From Planctomycetota bacterium (GTDB lineage: Bacteria; Planctomycetota; PUPC01; JACPCR01): a stretch of 64,000 bases of DNA. The stretch lies in NCBI GenBank assembly GCA_027625095.1, contig JAQBXN010000001.1, forward strand, positions 1-64,000. The letters run 5' to 3'. A program made the position numbers and the translations under genes. Below, piece by piece: positions 34,061-44,442 of the stretch. Position 1 is the first letter of the stretch, and every line of letters begins with the position of its first letter. A model generated the notes under the pieces. The model was not told the DNA's origin, searched no databases, and worked only from the letters and a program-made list of their open reading frames with translations.

Positions 34061-34618
34061 ATGGGTTTCATCATCGGATTAGTTTACTTCATCCTGATTC
34101 TTGCATGTTTCATGCTGATCCTGCTGGTGCTTGTGCAATCAGGCAGCGGCGGCGGCCTGGCCAGCGCGTTTGGCGGGGGGGGCGAAGAGTCACTTCTCGG
34201 AGGCCGCGGCAGTCAGACCCTTCAGCATTGGACTACCGGAGCAGCAGTCGCCTTCTTCGTGAGCTGCTGCCTCATCGCCTATCTCGAAAGCCACCGCAGC
34301 TCCGACCTGACGCAGGATCTGCCGTCCGTGCAACCTAAGGCCGTTGACCTGAATACCCCTGCCGGCAAGGATGGAGAAGAGGGTGGAATCGGCGGCAAAC
34401 TGTTCCCCGGTGGCAGCGGTAAGGAAGGGGGAGGGGGCCTCAAGCTTGAGCCCAACCCGGCAAATGATGGTGAAGTGGAAGAACCGAACGACCCCGAAGA
34501 ACAAACAGAAACGCTGCCGAATGAAAAGAAGGAAGCACCCGAAGATGACGCCAAAGAAGCGCCCGCAGATGGTGCTGGAGGCGCTGAAAAGCCTGCTGCA
34601 GAACCGACCGAAAGATAA
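34061..34618 (+). CDS. secG: Preprotein translocase subunit SecG with long acidic tail
   Basis: A 185-residue protein. Residues 1-75 are canonical SecG: helix 1 (GLVYFILILACFMLILLVLV), the QSGSGGGLASAFGGGG loop, and helix 2 (TGAAVAFFVSCCLIAYLES). About 110 further residues are Glu/Pro/Gly-rich and strongly acidic (PNPANDGEVEEPNDPEEQTE). SecG stabilises SecYE and aids SecA cycling. Ordinary SecG is about 75-120 residues, so the tail is unusual, though acidic or low-complexity tails do occur in some phyla. An 8-nt-type pyrimidine stutter (34010-34040) lies in the gap before it. Confidence 0.95.
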   Translation: MGFIIGLVYFILILACFMLILLVLVQSGSGGGLASAFGGGGEESLLGGRGSQTLQHWTTGAAVAFFVSCCLIAYLESHRSSDLTQDLPSVQPKAVDLNTPAGKDGEEGGIGGKLFPGGSGKEGGGGLKLEPNPANDGEVEEPNDPEEQTETLPNEKKEAPEDDAKEAPADGAGGAEKPAAEPTER

Positions 34619-34627
34619 GAGACAAGC

Positions 34628-35518
34628 ATGATAAAGAGTATGACCGGGTTTGGATCGCATCGTCGCACCGATGACGATTATGTCGTCGATGTGGATCTGC
34701 GATCAGTCAACAACAAGTTTTTGAAGGTCGGCCTTAAAGCGCCTGAAGCCCTCAGCCGTAACAAAATGCTGTTCGAGGACCTCATCAAGGCCAGGATCAG
34801 CCGCGGCACTGTCGATATCACCCTCAAGCTGCAGCGCAACGAGGGGGGAAGCAACTACAACATCCGGGAAAGTGTGGTCGAGAGCTACATCACGCAGCTC
34901 GAAGCCCTGAAAGAAAAAACCGGAGTTGCGGGTGAGATAAATCTGCACCTGCTTTTATCCTTGCCTGGATCGGTCGAGGGTTCCATCAGCGTTGACGACG
35001 AAGAACTGGGGGCCCGGCTTCGCGATCTGGCAGCAGCTACTGTTAGCGAGGCTCTCGATCAACTCACTGAAATGCGCATCAAAGAAGGGGAAGCCCTCTT
35101 CGGCGAATTAAGTGGAATCCTTGATGTCCTTGAAGAAAACGCTTCCAGGGTCGAGGCACGCCGCCCTGAATTGTTGAAGGATTATCGGGACCGCCTGTTC
35201 AGCCGCGTCCAGGAGCTCCTGCAGGATAGTGGCGCCAACCTGGCCGAGGATGCCTTACTCCGGGAAGTCTCCGTCTTTGCCGAACGTAGCGATGTGGCCG
35301 AAGAGCTGCAGCGTCTGCGCAGCCATCTTGTTCAGTTCCGCGAGACCTGTGGGCGAGGTGAATCCGTAGGCCGCCGTCTCGAATTTATCGTTCAGGAGAT
35401 GCACCGCGAGGTCAATACCATGGGGTCAAAATCCAACGACTCTTCCATCGCTGCTCTTGTACTCGATATGAAAGGGTTGGTGGATCGTCTTCGTGAGCAG
35501 TGCCTGAATATCGAATAA
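34628..35518 (+). CDS. yicC: YicC family endoribonuclease
   Basis: A 296-residue protein with the family start MIKSMTGFG and RSVNNKFLKVGLKAPEAL, and the C-terminal DUF1732 part VQEMHREVNTMGSKSNDSSI. YicC proteins are RNases; E. coli YicC has been linked to decay of the small RNA RyhB. No signal peptide. It sits between secG (9-nt gap) and rluB (3-nt gap), so it is cotranscribed with both. Length is normal for the family. Confidence 0.96.
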   Translation: MIKSMTGFGSHRRTDDDYVVDVDLRSVNNKFLKVGLKAPEALSRNKMLFEDLIKARISRGTVDITLKLQRNEGGSNYNIRESVVESYITQLEALKEKTGVAGEINLHLLLSLPGSVEGSISVDDEELGARLRDLAAATVSEALDQLTEMRIKEGEALFGELSGILDVLEENASRVEARRPELLKDYRDRLFSRVQELLQDSGANLAEDALLREVSVFAERSDVAEELQRLRSHLVQFRETCGRGESVGRRLEFIVQEMHREVNTMGSKSNDSSIAALVLDMKGLVDRLREQCLNIE

Positions 35519-35521
35519 GCC

Positions 35522-36331
35522 ATGGAACGCCTCCAAAAAACTCTTGCTCAAGCCGGGATTGGTTCACGCCGGCAATGCGAGCGAATTATCGCTGAGGGCC
35601 GTGTGACTGTGAACGACAGCCAGGTCACTGAAATGGGTGTTCAGGTCGATGCCGGCACAGACGTCATCCGCGTGGATGGTGCGCGTATAAAGATGGCAAG
35701 ACACAAGGTTTACTATCTATTGAATAAGCCCCGCGATTATATCTGCAGCCAGGCGGATGAATTCGGCCGCAGGCGAGCCGTCGACCTGCTCGGAGGGGTA
35801 AAGGAAAAAGTTTATCCGGTCGGAAGGTTGGACAAAGAATCACAGGGCCTGATCCTGTTCACTAACGATGGCGAGTTTACCAACCGGATGACGCACCCTC
35901 GATTTGGCGTTCCCAAGACTTACATCGTTCTTGTCAAAGGCATTGTTAAACCATCCGACATGGCGCTCATGACCAAGGGCATGTACTTCTCCGATGGCAA
36001 GATGAAGGCAGAAAATGCTCGGATCGTCCGGATCTCATATTCCGAGACTGCTATTCAGATTACGCTTCGTGAGGGCCGCAATCGTGAAATCCGCCGCATG
36101 CTTGCTGCACTGAATTACCGTGTGAAACGCCTGAAACGAGTCCGCATCGGCCAGTTGACCGACAGGAACCTCGGCGTCGGACAATATCGCGAAGTGACCG
36201 CCCTGGAAATTAAAGCACTGCTTGGCGGTGAATTTGAAGGAACCAGCAGGAAACCAAAATCCAAGGCCGCAGAAGAGAAGATAAAGCAGAAGCCAAAGAC
36301 GAAGAAGAGGGAGACCAACATCAAGCGCTAA
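35522..36331 (+). CDS. rluB: 23S rRNA pseudouridine synthase RluB-like (RsuA family)
   Basis: A 269-residue protein: S4 RNA-binding domain (about 1-60, ERLQKTLAQAGIGSRRQCER) and a pseudouridine synthase domain with the catalytic Asp in VGRLDKESQGLILFTNDG, MTHPRFGVPKTYIV and LREGRNREIRRMLAAL. The RsuA/RluB/E/F group modifies specific uridines of rRNA; RluB is the best guess because of size and the S4 domain. The C-terminus is a lysine-rich tail (about 240-269). A three-nt gap to yicC indicates cotranscription. Confidence 0.93.
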   Translation: MERLQKTLAQAGIGSRRQCERIIAEGRVTVNDSQVTEMGVQVDAGTDVIRVDGARIKMARHKVYYLLNKPRDYICSQADEFGRRRAVDLLGGVKEKVYPVGRLDKESQGLILFTNDGEFTNRMTHPRFGVPKTYIVLVKGIVKPSDMALMTKGMYFSDGKMKAENARIVRISYSETAIQITLREGRNREIRRMLAALNYRVKRLKRVRIGQLTDRNLGVGQYREVTALEIKALLGGEFEGTSRKPKSKAAEEKIKQKPKTKKRETNIKR

Positions 36332-36338
36332 GTCCGCA

Positions 36339-36374
36339 ACTCCAACATTCATTCACTCCAGTATTCCATCCAAT
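36339..36374 (+). repeat. 8-nt stutter repeat before gyrA
   Basis: CTCCAACA, TTCATTCA, CTCCAGTA and TTCCATCC in tandem occupy most of the 50-nt rluB-gyrA gap, immediately upstream of the gyrA start codon region. No Shine-Dalgarno site is visible there. Confidence 0.6.
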
Positions 36375-36381
36375 TACCTAG

Positions 36382-38832
36382 ATGTCCGAACATAAAGAAA
36401 ACATTAAAGACATGTTGATTGAGGAAGGGGTCAAAGACTCCTACCTCCAATATGCCATGAGCGTCATCACCGACCGGGCCTTGCCAGATGTACGCGATGG
36501 GCTAAAGCCGGTCCAGCGGCGCATCATTTACACCATGCAGGATCTCAACCTCACCCCTACCGGCAGTTACATCAAAACTGCCCGTATCGTTGGGCATTGC
36601 ATGGGCCATTATCATCCGCACGGCGACTCCGCGATCTATGACACTCTTGTCCGCATGGCCCGTGACTGGAACCTGCGATACACGCTCGTTCAGGGCCAGG
36701 GCAATTTTGGATCGATGGATGGGGACCGGCCGGCGGCCATGCGTTACACCGAGGCGCGCAGCACACAGGTCACCGTCGACATGCTGGCGGATATTCGCCA
36801 GGACACAGTTGATTTCAAGGACAACTACGATGGCAAGAACAGCGAGCCGTCCGTCCTCCCGAGCCGTTTCCCCAATCTCCTTTGCAATGGTTCGCTCGGC
36901 ATCGCCGTTGGCATGGCCTGCAGCATCCCGCCGCACAACCTTTGCGAAGTCGTCGACGCGCTATTCAAGGTAATCGACGAGCCGGAGGTCTCCCCAGCCG
37001 AGCTGCTGACCATTATTCAAGGGCCCGATTTCCCCACCGGGGGCAAGCTGCTCGCATCAGAAAGCCTGACCAGAGGCTACCTCGAAGGCCGCGGGACCGC
37101 AGTTATTCAGGCCAGGTATCACATTGAGGAAAATAAGAACAAGGAATGGCTTGTCTTTACCGAGCTTCCGTTTCAGGTACGCCGCGATACCGTCAAAGAA
37201 AGCATCGCCCGCCTGGTGAATGACGGCACATTAAAGGGCATCTCGGATGTTCGAGACGAATCAGGCCGAGATGGCCAGCGTCTGGTGGTCGAGCTCAAGC
37301 GAGGTGAAAATGCGGATGTGGTTCTTAACAACCTCTACCAGTTCACACCACTCCAAAGCACGTTCAGCATCATCATGATCGCGCTGGTCCACGGCCGGCC
37401 GATGACCCTGAACATCAAGCAATTTCTTGAGCACTTTCGCGACCACCGCATCGACGTCATTCGACGCCGCACCATTTTTCAGTTGCGTAAGGCTGAAGAG
37501 CGGGCACACGAGTTGGAAGGTTTGCGCATCGCACTGGCTAACCTCGATGAAGTCATAAAAACCATCCGTAATTCCGAGAGCCCAGACTCGGCAAAGGTCA
37601 CTCTCAAGTCTCGTTTCGAGCTGTCAGAAAAACAGGCAGTGGCCATCCTTGGCATGCGTCTGCAGCAATTGACGAATCTCGAAGTCGAGAAGCTCGAGCA
37701 GGAATATCGCCAGCTCATAGAGACCATAGCAGGGCTGAAATCTATTCTCGAAAATCCTCGGCTCGTGCTCAATATGATCAAGGAAGACCTCGCCAGCCTG
37801 CGGGAAAAATACGGCGATGCTCGCCGGACTGAAATCTCCGGGGAATATGCCCAGTTCCTGCCTGAAGATCTGATCCCGGACGAAGACGTTGCCGTCGTCA
37901 TCTCCAACCAGGGCTACATAAAGCGCATGCTTCTCAACACCTACCGCCAGCAGCACCGCGGCGGCGTCGGAGTGACCGGTGGGGATATGAAGGACGACGA
38001 TTTTGTAAGCAACTTTTTCGTCGCATCCACGCACGATTACATCTTGTTCTTCTCAGACAAGGGCAAGGTCTACTGGCTCAAGGTCTACGACATCCCTCAG
38101 ATGAGCCGGACCGCCCGGGGCCGGGCCCTGCCCAATCTTATTGAGCTTGAGCCCGATGAAAACTTTACCTCCATGCTGCGGGTGAATAATTTTGACGATC
38201 GGAATGTTTTTTTTGCCACGGCCAACGGCAAAGTGAAACGAACCCCGCTTGAAAGTTTCAGTCGGCCCATGAAACGAGGCATCCGTGCCCTCACTCTGGA
38301 AGAAAACGACACCCTCATCGGTGTCGAGCTCACATCTGGTGATAACGAGGTCATGCTCGCAAAGGCCAACGGCCGATCTATTCGTTTCAACGAACTCGAC
38401 ATTCGCAGCATGGGCCGCTCGGCCCGAGGGGTGCGCGGCGTGCGCCTGCGTGACAAGGGAGACAAAGTTATCGCCCTGCTAGTTGTGGACGAAGCTCACA
38501 CCGTGTTGACCTTGAGCGAAAATGGTTACGGCAAGAAAACTTCGTTCAGCGAGTTCCCGGTCAAAGCCCGGGGAGGCCTTGGCGTCATCAATATGAAGAC
38601 CTCTGAACGCAATGGCAAGATCGTCGGCATGATGTCCGTGTCGGAAGACGAAGATTTGATGATGATTACCCACACCGGTATGATCGTTCGCTCTCCCATC
38701 AGCGGCATCAGCACCATTGGCCGTAACACTCAGGGTGTCCGCCTGATACGACTGAAAGAGGGGGACAGGCTCGTATCGGTTGCCAGGGCACCTCATGAAG
38801 AATTGGAAGAAACCGAGGAAGAAGCAACATAA
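36382..38832 (+). CDS. gyrA: DNA gyrase subunit A
   Basis: An 816-residue type IIA topoisomerase A subunit. The catalytic tyrosine is Tyr122 in [11 protein letters not shown]. The quinolone-contact segment [12 protein letters not shown] places Ser83 and Asp87 exactly as in E. coli GyrA, both wild-type. Residues about 500-800 form the six-bladed C-terminal propeller with imperfect repeats ([53 protein letters not shown]). The GyrA-box, usually QRRGG(K/R)G, reads QHRGGVG. It introduces negative supercoils with GyrB, which is not in this window. The ParC alternative is possible but the six-blade tail and box remnant favour GyrA. Confidence 0.95.
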   Translation: MSEHKENIKDMLIEEGVKDSYLQYAMSVITDRALPDVRDGLKPVQRRIIYTMQDLNLTPTGSYIKTARIVGHCMGHYHPHGDSAIYDTLVRMARDWNLRYTLVQGQGNFGSMDGDRPAAMRYTEARSTQVTVDMLADIRQDTVDFKDNYDGKNSEPSVLPSRFPNLLCNGSLGIAVGMACSIPPHNLCEVVDALFKVIDEPEVSPAELLTIIQGPDFPTGGKLLASESLTRGYLEGRGTAVIQARYHIEENKNKEWLVFTELPFQVRRDTVKESIARLVNDGTLKGISDVRDESGRDGQRLVVELKRGENADVVLNNLYQFTPLQSTFSIIMIALVHGRPMTLNIKQFLEHFRDHRIDVIRRRTIFQLRKAEERAHELEGLRIALANLDEVIKTIRNSESPDSAKVTLKSRFELSEKQAVAILGMRLQQLTNLEVEKLEQEYRQLIETIAGLKSILENPRLVLNMIKEDLASLREKYGDARRTEISGEYAQFLPEDLIPDEDVAVVISNQGYIKRMLLNTYRQQHRGGVGVTGGDMKDDDFVSNFFVASTHDYILFFSDKGKVYWLKVYDIPQMSRTARGRALPNLIELEPDENFTSMLRVNNFDDRNVFFATANGKVKRTPLESFSRPMKRGIRALTLEENDTLIGVELTSGDNEVMLAKANGRSIRFNELDIRSMGRSARGVRGVRLRDKGDKVIALLVVDEAHTVLTLSENGYGKKTSFSEFPVKARGGLGVINMKTSERNGKIVGMMSVSEDEDLMMITHTGMIVRSPISGISTIGRNTQGVRLIRLKEGDRLVSVARAPHEELEETEEEAT

Positions 38833-38843
38833 GGAGATTCACG

Positions 38844-39824
38844 GTGGCCAGTGAAACAGCTACGCTGCAAAGCAGTAAAGTCGTCGAGTTTGAATACATC
38901 AGCCGTTGCCGCATTCTGAAAAAAATTGCCACCGGAGGCATGGGAACGGTCTATCTGGCCGAGCAACTCGGCGCTGACGCGTTCAACAAAACCGTCGCTA
39001 TCAAGATGTTGAAGCCGGATCTTCTGCAGAAGAAACGCAACCTTGACCTCTTCATCGGTGAAGCCAAGCTCGTTGCCGACCTCATTCACGAGAACATTCT
39101 GCAGGTCTACCAGCTCGAGCGTTACAAAGGCCAGTACTTCATCGTGATGGAGTATGTGAACGGAAAGAATCTCGCACAGTTCCTCCAGCGGCAGAAAAAA
39201 CGTGGGGCCATCATGGACCCTGACATGGCTGCATTCATGATGAGCCGCGTCTGCCGGGCACTCGAATACGCCCACCACAAGAGAGACCGTACCGGCAAGC
39301 CACTCGGTATCGTTCACCGCGACGTCACCCCTTCCAACGTTATTATTGACTGGGGTGGCGTGGTTAAGTTGATGGACTTCGGTATCGCCAAGGCCATCTC
39401 CATGGCTACCCCTGATGAGAGCGAAGTGCTCATGGGGAAGTGGCCATACATGTCACCCGAGCAGGTGAAATTCGAAGGCACTGATGGCCGCTCGGACATC
39501 TTTACTCTCGGGTTGGTCATGTATGAAATCCTCACCGGCACACGCGTCTACAACGTAGAGTCGCGCGAGGAACTCATGGATCGGATGTTCAACTACCGTA
39601 TCAAAGACGTCCGAGCCCTCCGGCCGGACATGCCCGAAGAATTGGGCGCTATCTGCATGAAGGCCCTCAACATGGGCCAGGGAGACCGTTTCCAGCGAGC
39701 CGGTGAAATGGGCAAAGCGCTCGAACTCTACATGTATCGAGACCGTTACGGCCCCACCAATGAAAAGCTCTCTACCTACATCGCCGAACTGTTCCCGGAA
39801 GTGGATCAGAATGCGGTCTTATAG
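38844..39824 (+). CDS. Soluble Ser/Thr protein kinase
   Basis: A 326-residue Hanks-type kinase starting at a GTG preceded by AAGGAG. Glycine loop IATGGMGTVY (28-37), Lys54 in VAIKML, catalytic loop HRDVTPSN (Asp160) and DFG at 178-180 are all present. The usual HRDxKxxN Lys is Thr here, as in many kinases of complex bacteria. The activation segment and APE equivalent (MSPEQVKFEG) are complete. There is no membrane segment or sensor domain. It begins 11 nt after gyrA, so it belongs to the same operon. It may report on cell state or act on neighbouring proteins, but no target can be named. Confidence 0.95.
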   Translation: MASETATLQSSKVVEFEYISRCRILKKIATGGMGTVYLAEQLGADAFNKTVAIKMLKPDLLQKKRNLDLFIGEAKLVADLIHENILQVYQLERYKGQYFIVMEYVNGKNLAQFLQRQKKRGAIMDPDMAAFMMSRVCRALEYAHHKRDRTGKPLGIVHRDVTPSNVIIDWGGVVKLMDFGIAKAISMATPDESEVLMGKWPYMSPEQVKFEGTDGRSDIFTLGLVMYEILTGTRVYNVESREELMDRMFNYRIKDVRALRPDMPEELGAICMKALNMGQGDRFQRAGEMGKALELYMYRDRYGPTNEKLSTYIAELFPEVDQNAVL

Positions 39825-40341
39825 AGTCAGTTACCGCCTCTCGTCTGCTAGCCCCCAATACTGTTCGGTTAACCCTGTCGGAACTGTTCGGGCGATGTTG
39901 GAGTGAGCGCACCAGCGCTTGCCTCGGAAGGCCTGAAGGCCTGACTTCAACATCCTGCCCAACTGTGGAGTGGCTTAACTGAACAGCATTCAGACAAGTC
40001 GGAGCACTCCAAAGTACGCACCTTTGGAGAGCGGTGGCTTGCCACCGCCAGCTTGCCGGCCAGTGAACCAGATCTCCGACGCTAAAGAAGTCCAACCAGC
40101 ACGAAAGAGACCCCTCGCCAGCTTGCTGGCAGGTGAATCAGATCTCCCAGGCTAAGAAGAGCAGCATGCGGAATCATCACAAGAGGCCAGTTTGCCTGGG
40201 GCTTTCGGACTTTCATCGGGGTGGACGTTTCAGGAGTCATGCCTGAAGATAAAGCACTCGCGATACTGCTCACCAGGGGATATGTCTTCAGCAGCATTTT
40301 GGTGATGCTCTCTCTGCACCGGACTGAAAGAAAACACAACG
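39825..40341. other. 517-nt gap with palindromes and direct repeats
   Basis: No gene is visible. It holds a palindrome GCGGTGGCTTGCCACCGC (40031-40048) and two copies of a 45-nt element (40046-40090 and 40116-40159). Confidence 0.65.
40046..40159 (+). repeat. 45-nt palindromic element, two direct copies
   Basis: Copies begin CGCCAGCTTGC(C/T)GGC, share CAGATCTCC, and end GCTAA(A)GAAG, 70 nt apart start to start. A third, more diverged copy lies at 51655-51699. The GCCAGC..GCTGGC core is a hairpin. Confidence 0.65.
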
Positions 40342-43300
40342 ATGATTAGCGACTCAGCACACAGATCCTCTACTGCGATTCTCTCCTTACTTCTGCTTGT
40401 GTTGAGCGTTCACCAGTCACGCAGCGTGGCTGGGCCGCTCACTGAACAACAACTCCAGGCCGAACTCGAGGCATTGCGTCAGGTTCGGAGCGGGCATTTC
40501 ATGGAGAATTCATCGAGTGTCCTCGGCACACTTCCCAGCCCGGCCGAACAGGCGGAAACGCAGGTGGATTTTCGAAAGCAATTCATGGGCGAAGCGCCGC
40601 GCTCGCTGAGTGATGCGGAGAAGAAGCGAGTGCTTGACCAATTTGGGTATGTGACTTTCCACCTTCCCACTCGTTCCGGCCGGGCGACCTTTCCCCTGGG
40701 AATTACTGGCGCTCACTTGAGGGAGATGCGTGGGGAGAGCGCAACCACAGTAGAAACAATTGAAGCGGAATCTCCGGCAGCCGGCGCGTTGGAGGTGGGC
40801 GACATCATCATCGGTGCTTACGGCCACTTTTTTCCGGACGACGACGATCCTCGAATCCCGCTGGGCTACGCGCTTGCGGATGCACAGACCGAGACGAGGA
40901 ACGGCATACTGACTCTTAATACGGTTCGCTCGGGCAAACTGATCGAGGCCAAAATCAAAGTGGGCGTGCAGGGCAATTACAGCTCTACCTGGCCTTACGA
41001 CTGCAACAAATCCAGCGCTGTTGCCGATGCGGCCGCAAGCTACATTCTGAACAACATCGAAGCCGAAAGGCTGGACGTGTTCTACGACACGTTATTCCTT
41101 CTTGGGACGGGCCGTCCTGATGCGCTGGAGGCCGTTCGCCGCCGCCTCTACAAAATGATCGATCAGGAGAACCTCGGATTTGGAGGACTGAATTCCTGGG
41201 GGAACGGGTACTCGTTGGTGTCCCTTTCCGAGTATTACCTCCTGACCGGCGATTCTGCGGTCGTCCCGCCGATCAAGAAGCTGGTCAAAGTCCTTTCCGA
41301 TGGCCAGATGTCCTGCGGAAGCTGGAGCCACTCGTGTCCGCCCGGCGGTTACGGAGCGGTGAACAACGTCGGGCTGGTCTGCTTCATGGGTCTTGTGCTT
41401 GCTCGTGAAGCCGGTATTGAGGTGGAATCTGAGGTAATGCTGCGTTCCATCCGCTTCTTTGGTCGCGGTATCGGAACCTTCACGCCTTACGGTGACCACA
41501 CCTATTTCTCGCCCCGCCTGTGGAGGTATCTGCCGGCCAGCGACAACGGTTCGTCATCCATGAGCGCACTGGACTTCTATCTCCTCGGCGCGCCCGACCT
41601 GGCACGCCGGACTGCCAGGCAGCCGTGTTATCAGTATCGCACCCGCCTCTCCGGGCACGCGGCCAGAATCTTCACCATCGGTTGGGGCCCGGCGGGGGCG
41701 GCGTTGGCGCCGAAGGAAGAGTTCCACATGTTCATGAACAACCTCATCTGGTATTTCGAGCTGGCACGGCAGCGCAATGGATCGATGACGCCCCTCGCTG
41801 GTGGATGGTGTCCCGGCACAGGAGCGATTGCCTTGAACTTGACGCTGCCGCGCAAAAAACTCCGCGTGCTCGGCGCGGAGAAAAGTGTCTTTGCTACGCC
41901 GCCGCCGGAAGAATTGAAACAGGTGAGACAACTTTATGCGGACAAGAACTGGCCTGAATTCAAGAAATCCGTGGAAGAGTTCCTGGCCAAACCAGGCCAG
42001 CCGAACACCGCTTACGCTCGCGCACTGCTCGCCGCCTATCAGGAAACCGAGACCAACGCCACTGCTACTCTCGACCTGATTCGCGCTGCCATCGAAAAGA
42101 AAGATAAAGACACAGCGGAAAGGCAGCTCGCTGCGCTCAGGATTCTGGTGGGAGGGGAACGCTCCGAATGGAAAGCTCTGGCCTCGCAAATTGAAAAGAC
42201 TCAGCAAGTCCAGCCGCAGCCTCCAGCACAACAGGCATTCGTGACGCAAAAAAAAGTGTCGCTCAATCTCCCGGAGAAATGGGACATCCTCCTGAACGCG
42301 GGGAACGATGCACGGGACGAATACCTTCATGGCGAGTTTACGGATGAGGAGGTCGCCTCTCTGGGAGCATGGTATTCAGGAAGCAACCTCTCGCCCAGGG
42401 GCATGAAACTCAGAAGCGGCAGCCAGCGGGCAGATGGCAGGAAGCAACATCTCATTCGGCGGACATTCGAGATGGACGATTTCTATACATCATTGCGGAT
42501 CACCACGGAGGAGGGACTGGAAGGAGAGATCTATGTGAACGGCAAACGCGTGGCCCTGTTCGGTTCTGCAAAATCCGGTGGTCGTCGCACACTCGATCTC
42601 GGTGAGAAGGGCGGCGAACTGCTTGTAGTCGGTTCCAACACCATCGCCGCCCGCATCTTCCGGGGTGGCGAGATTCTGTTCGAGGTAGCCGCAGGCCCCG
42701 GGGCACGTGATAAGAAATCATTGCGTGACTATTCGCCTTCGTTTTCCCCTCCTGGTTACACCAACGGCTGGGGGCCTTCGAGAGATCGCGTGGCCAGAAA
42801 TACTTCATGGTCATTCAAAGATAAGTCACCACGAGAAATTGCGCGCTTTCTGGCTTCACCCGATTGTGGGGTCTGTGATGCCACTGCAACTGAACTGGCA
42901 TCGAAGGGCAAAGAGGCCATCCCTCTCCTCAAGCAGTTGGTGAACGATACCCACCCGGGTATCCGCACTGGCGCCTGGGACGCGGTCGTGGCTTTGCACA
43001 AACAGGGAGACCTCGCCAACATTAAAGATCAGGAGGCGTTCCTGAAGGTCGCCGGAGATCGCGCGAGTGAGGAGGACTCATGGGTTCAGCAATCCCTCAT
43101 CCGAGCCATCGAGACGTTTGAGGCTGAGAATGCAGACGTGCACAAAGTGCTGGTCAGCATGGCCCACAGCAAGGATCCCGGCACACGCCTCAAGGCACTC
43201 AACCTGTTCGAACCAAGATCGGGCAAACTGAAAAACAGCGACCCGGCTGTCGCGGTCAAAGTCGCCACGGCTGTCGCCGGGGCCATTGAGGGCGCAGATG

Positions 43301-44418
43301 CCGGCTACTGGGGCACTCCATGGAGCATCCTCAGAAATCATAAGGAAACGGCCGAGGCCCGCGCCGCCGCCCCGGTGATCGCACTGGTGCTGGACCAAGT
43401 TTCGCACGGCCTGCGCGGGATGTTTTCAAACGGAGTTATGGACGGCGCCATCCCGGTCATCGATTACCACATCGATGCGGAACTCGAGAAAACGCCCGGC
43501 CTCATCTCCGGCATCAGCAAGTGCTACATCAAAGGCCCGAAGATCGACTGGACCGGTTGGTGGATCGCCCGCTACAAGCTCAAACATGTGCTCTACAAAC
43601 TGAGCCCTGCGGCCGCACCGGAGTTGCGCCGGGTGGCCGCAGGCCAACGCGCCTGGCTCAATGCCGCCACAGAGCAGGAAGTAAGTTTCCTCGCCAATGC
43701 GCCCAGAGAGATCGTCGAGGACGACATCAAAGAACTCGAAGCCTGGGCCGACGCGCTCGAAAATCTGGACGGAAAAAATGACTACCAGGAACTCGAAGAA
43801 CTTGCCCGCAGTGACGACCCCGTCAAACGCAACGTCGCCGTGTCCGCCGTCTGGGCTGACCGACTGCAAGATCCCGCTCAGGCTGTAAAGATTGCCACTC
43901 TTGTTGCGTCCAACACGAAGACCAACACCTCGCGTCACTGGCATCTGGCCTGGGAAACGATTGATCGTCACAAGAAGCTTCAAGAGGCCAAAGAGGCCAT
44001 CCCGGTTATCGCCAAAGTTCTGGACGAAGTAGCTCACGACAGGCGCGGCTGGTTATCCATGCACGTAATCGAATACGCAGCTCCGATTCTGGAACACCAC
44101 TGGTCTGCTGAAATCGAGGAGACTCCCGGCCTCGTTTCCGGCCTGTGCAAATGCCTGGCAAAATCAGCCGCCGACGGCTATTGGGGTGGCGCCAACAAAA
44201 ATCTGCGGCAAGTGACCTCCAGGCTGACTCCACAATCCCACGCCATCGCCAAAGCAACTCACGAGTCCATGACTGAATGGTTGTCAAAGGCCCCCAACAC
44301 AGAAATAGAACGGCTGGTGGCCCACCACCATTACCGGGGCGGCAAAGCCCGCCAGCATCTCGAAAAAAACGTTGGCGAGTTAGGCGCCCTCGTTCAAAGG
44401 CTTGGAATAGGCAAGTAG
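40342..44418 (+). CDS. Large secreted DUF6288-type protein with HEAT-like repeats
   Basis: A 1358-residue protein. A signal peptide (MISDSAHRSSTAILSLLLLV, about 1-30) is followed by a PDZ-like segment (about 140-220, AAGALEVGDIIIGAYGHFFP). An alpha/alpha-toroid-like region (about 225-510) follows with GFGGLNSWGNGYSLVSLSEY, MSCGSWSHSCPPGGYGAVNN and SGHAARIFTIGWGPAGAAL, the DUF6288 pattern. The C-terminal part (about 620-1358) has HEAT-type repeats (AIPLLKQLVNDTHPGIRTGA) including two long near-duplicate units (PWSILRNHKETAEARAAAPV; AWETIDRHKKLQEAKEAIPV). Function unknown; the toroid recalls glycan lyases and GlxA-like enzymes. It is typical of Verrucomicrobia and Planctomycetes. Two hydrolase genes follow. 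Confidence 0.85.
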   Translation: MISDSAHRSSTAILSLLLLVLSVHQSRSVAGPLTEQQLQAELEALRQVRSGHFMENSSSVLGTLPSPAEQAETQVDFRKQFMGEAPRSLSDAEKKRVLDQFGYVTFHLPTRSGRATFPLGITGAHLREMRGESATTVETIEAESPAAGALEVGDIIIGAYGHFFPDDDDPRIPLGYALADAQTETRNGILTLNTVRSGKLIEAKIKVGVQGNYSSTWPYDCNKSSAVADAAASYILNNIEAERLDVFYDTLFLLGTGRPDALEAVRRRLYKMIDQENLGFGGLNSWGNGYSLVSLSEYYLLTGDSAVVPPIKKLVKVLSDGQMSCGSWSHSCPPGGYGAVNNVGLVCFMGLVLAREAGIEVESEVMLRSIRFFGRGIGTFTPYGDHTYFSPRLWRYLPASDNGSSSMSALDFYLLGAPDLARRTARQPCYQYRTRLSGHAARIFTIGWGPAGAALAPKEEFHMFMNNLIWYFELARQRNGSMTPLAGGWCPGTGAIALNLTLPRKKLRVLGAEKSVFATPPPEELKQVRQLYADKNWPEFKKSVEEFLAKPGQPNTAYARALLAAYQETETNATATLDLIRAAIEKKDKDTAERQLAALRILVGGERSEWKALASQIEKTQQVQPQPPAQQAFVTQKKVSLNLPEKWDILLNAGNDARDEYLHGEFTDEEVASLGAWYSGSNLSPRGMKLRSGSQRADGRKQHLIRRTFEMDDFYTSLRITTEEGLEGEIYVNGKRVALFGSAKSGGRRTLDLGEKGGELLVVGSNTIAARIFRGGEILFEVAAGPGARDKKSLRDYSPSFSPPGYTNGWGPSRDRVARNTSWSFKDKSPREIARFLASPDCGVCDATATELASKGKEAIPLLKQLVNDTHPGIRTGAWDAVVALHKQGDLANIKDQEAFLKVAGDRASEEDSWVQQSLIRAIETFEAENADVHKVLVSMAHSKDPGTRLKALNLFEPRSGKLKNSDPAVAVKVATAVAGAIEGADAGYWGTPWSILRNHKETAEARAAAPVIALVLDQVSHGLRGMFSNGVMDGAIPVIDYHIDAELEKTPGLISGISKCYIKGPKIDWTGWWIARYKLKHVLYKLSPAAAPELRRVAAGQRAWLNAATEQEVSFLANAPREIVEDDIKELEAWADALENLDGKNDYQELEELARSDDPVKRNVAVSAVWADRLQDPAQAVKIATLVASNTKTNTSRHWHLAWETIDRHKKLQEAKEAIPVIAKVLDEVAHDRRGWLSMHVIEYAAPILEHHWSAEIEETPGLVSGLCKCLAKSAADGYWGGANKNLRQVTSRLTPQSHAIAKATHESMTEWLSKAPNTEIERLVAHHHYRGGKARQHLEKNVGELGALVQRLGIGK

Positions 44419-44442
44419 GGCAACCGAACAAACAAGTATGCC

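Noticed and set aside
34190-34660. Minus-strand frames opposite secG
   Set aside because: These are shadows of the low-complexity acidic tail of SecG.
36600-36660. Quinolone resistance change in GyrA
   Set aside because: Ser83 and Asp87 are wild-type by direct reading.
40031-40160. CRISPR array
   Set aside because: Only two direct repeats with palindromic cores and no regular unique spacers; no cas genes in the window.
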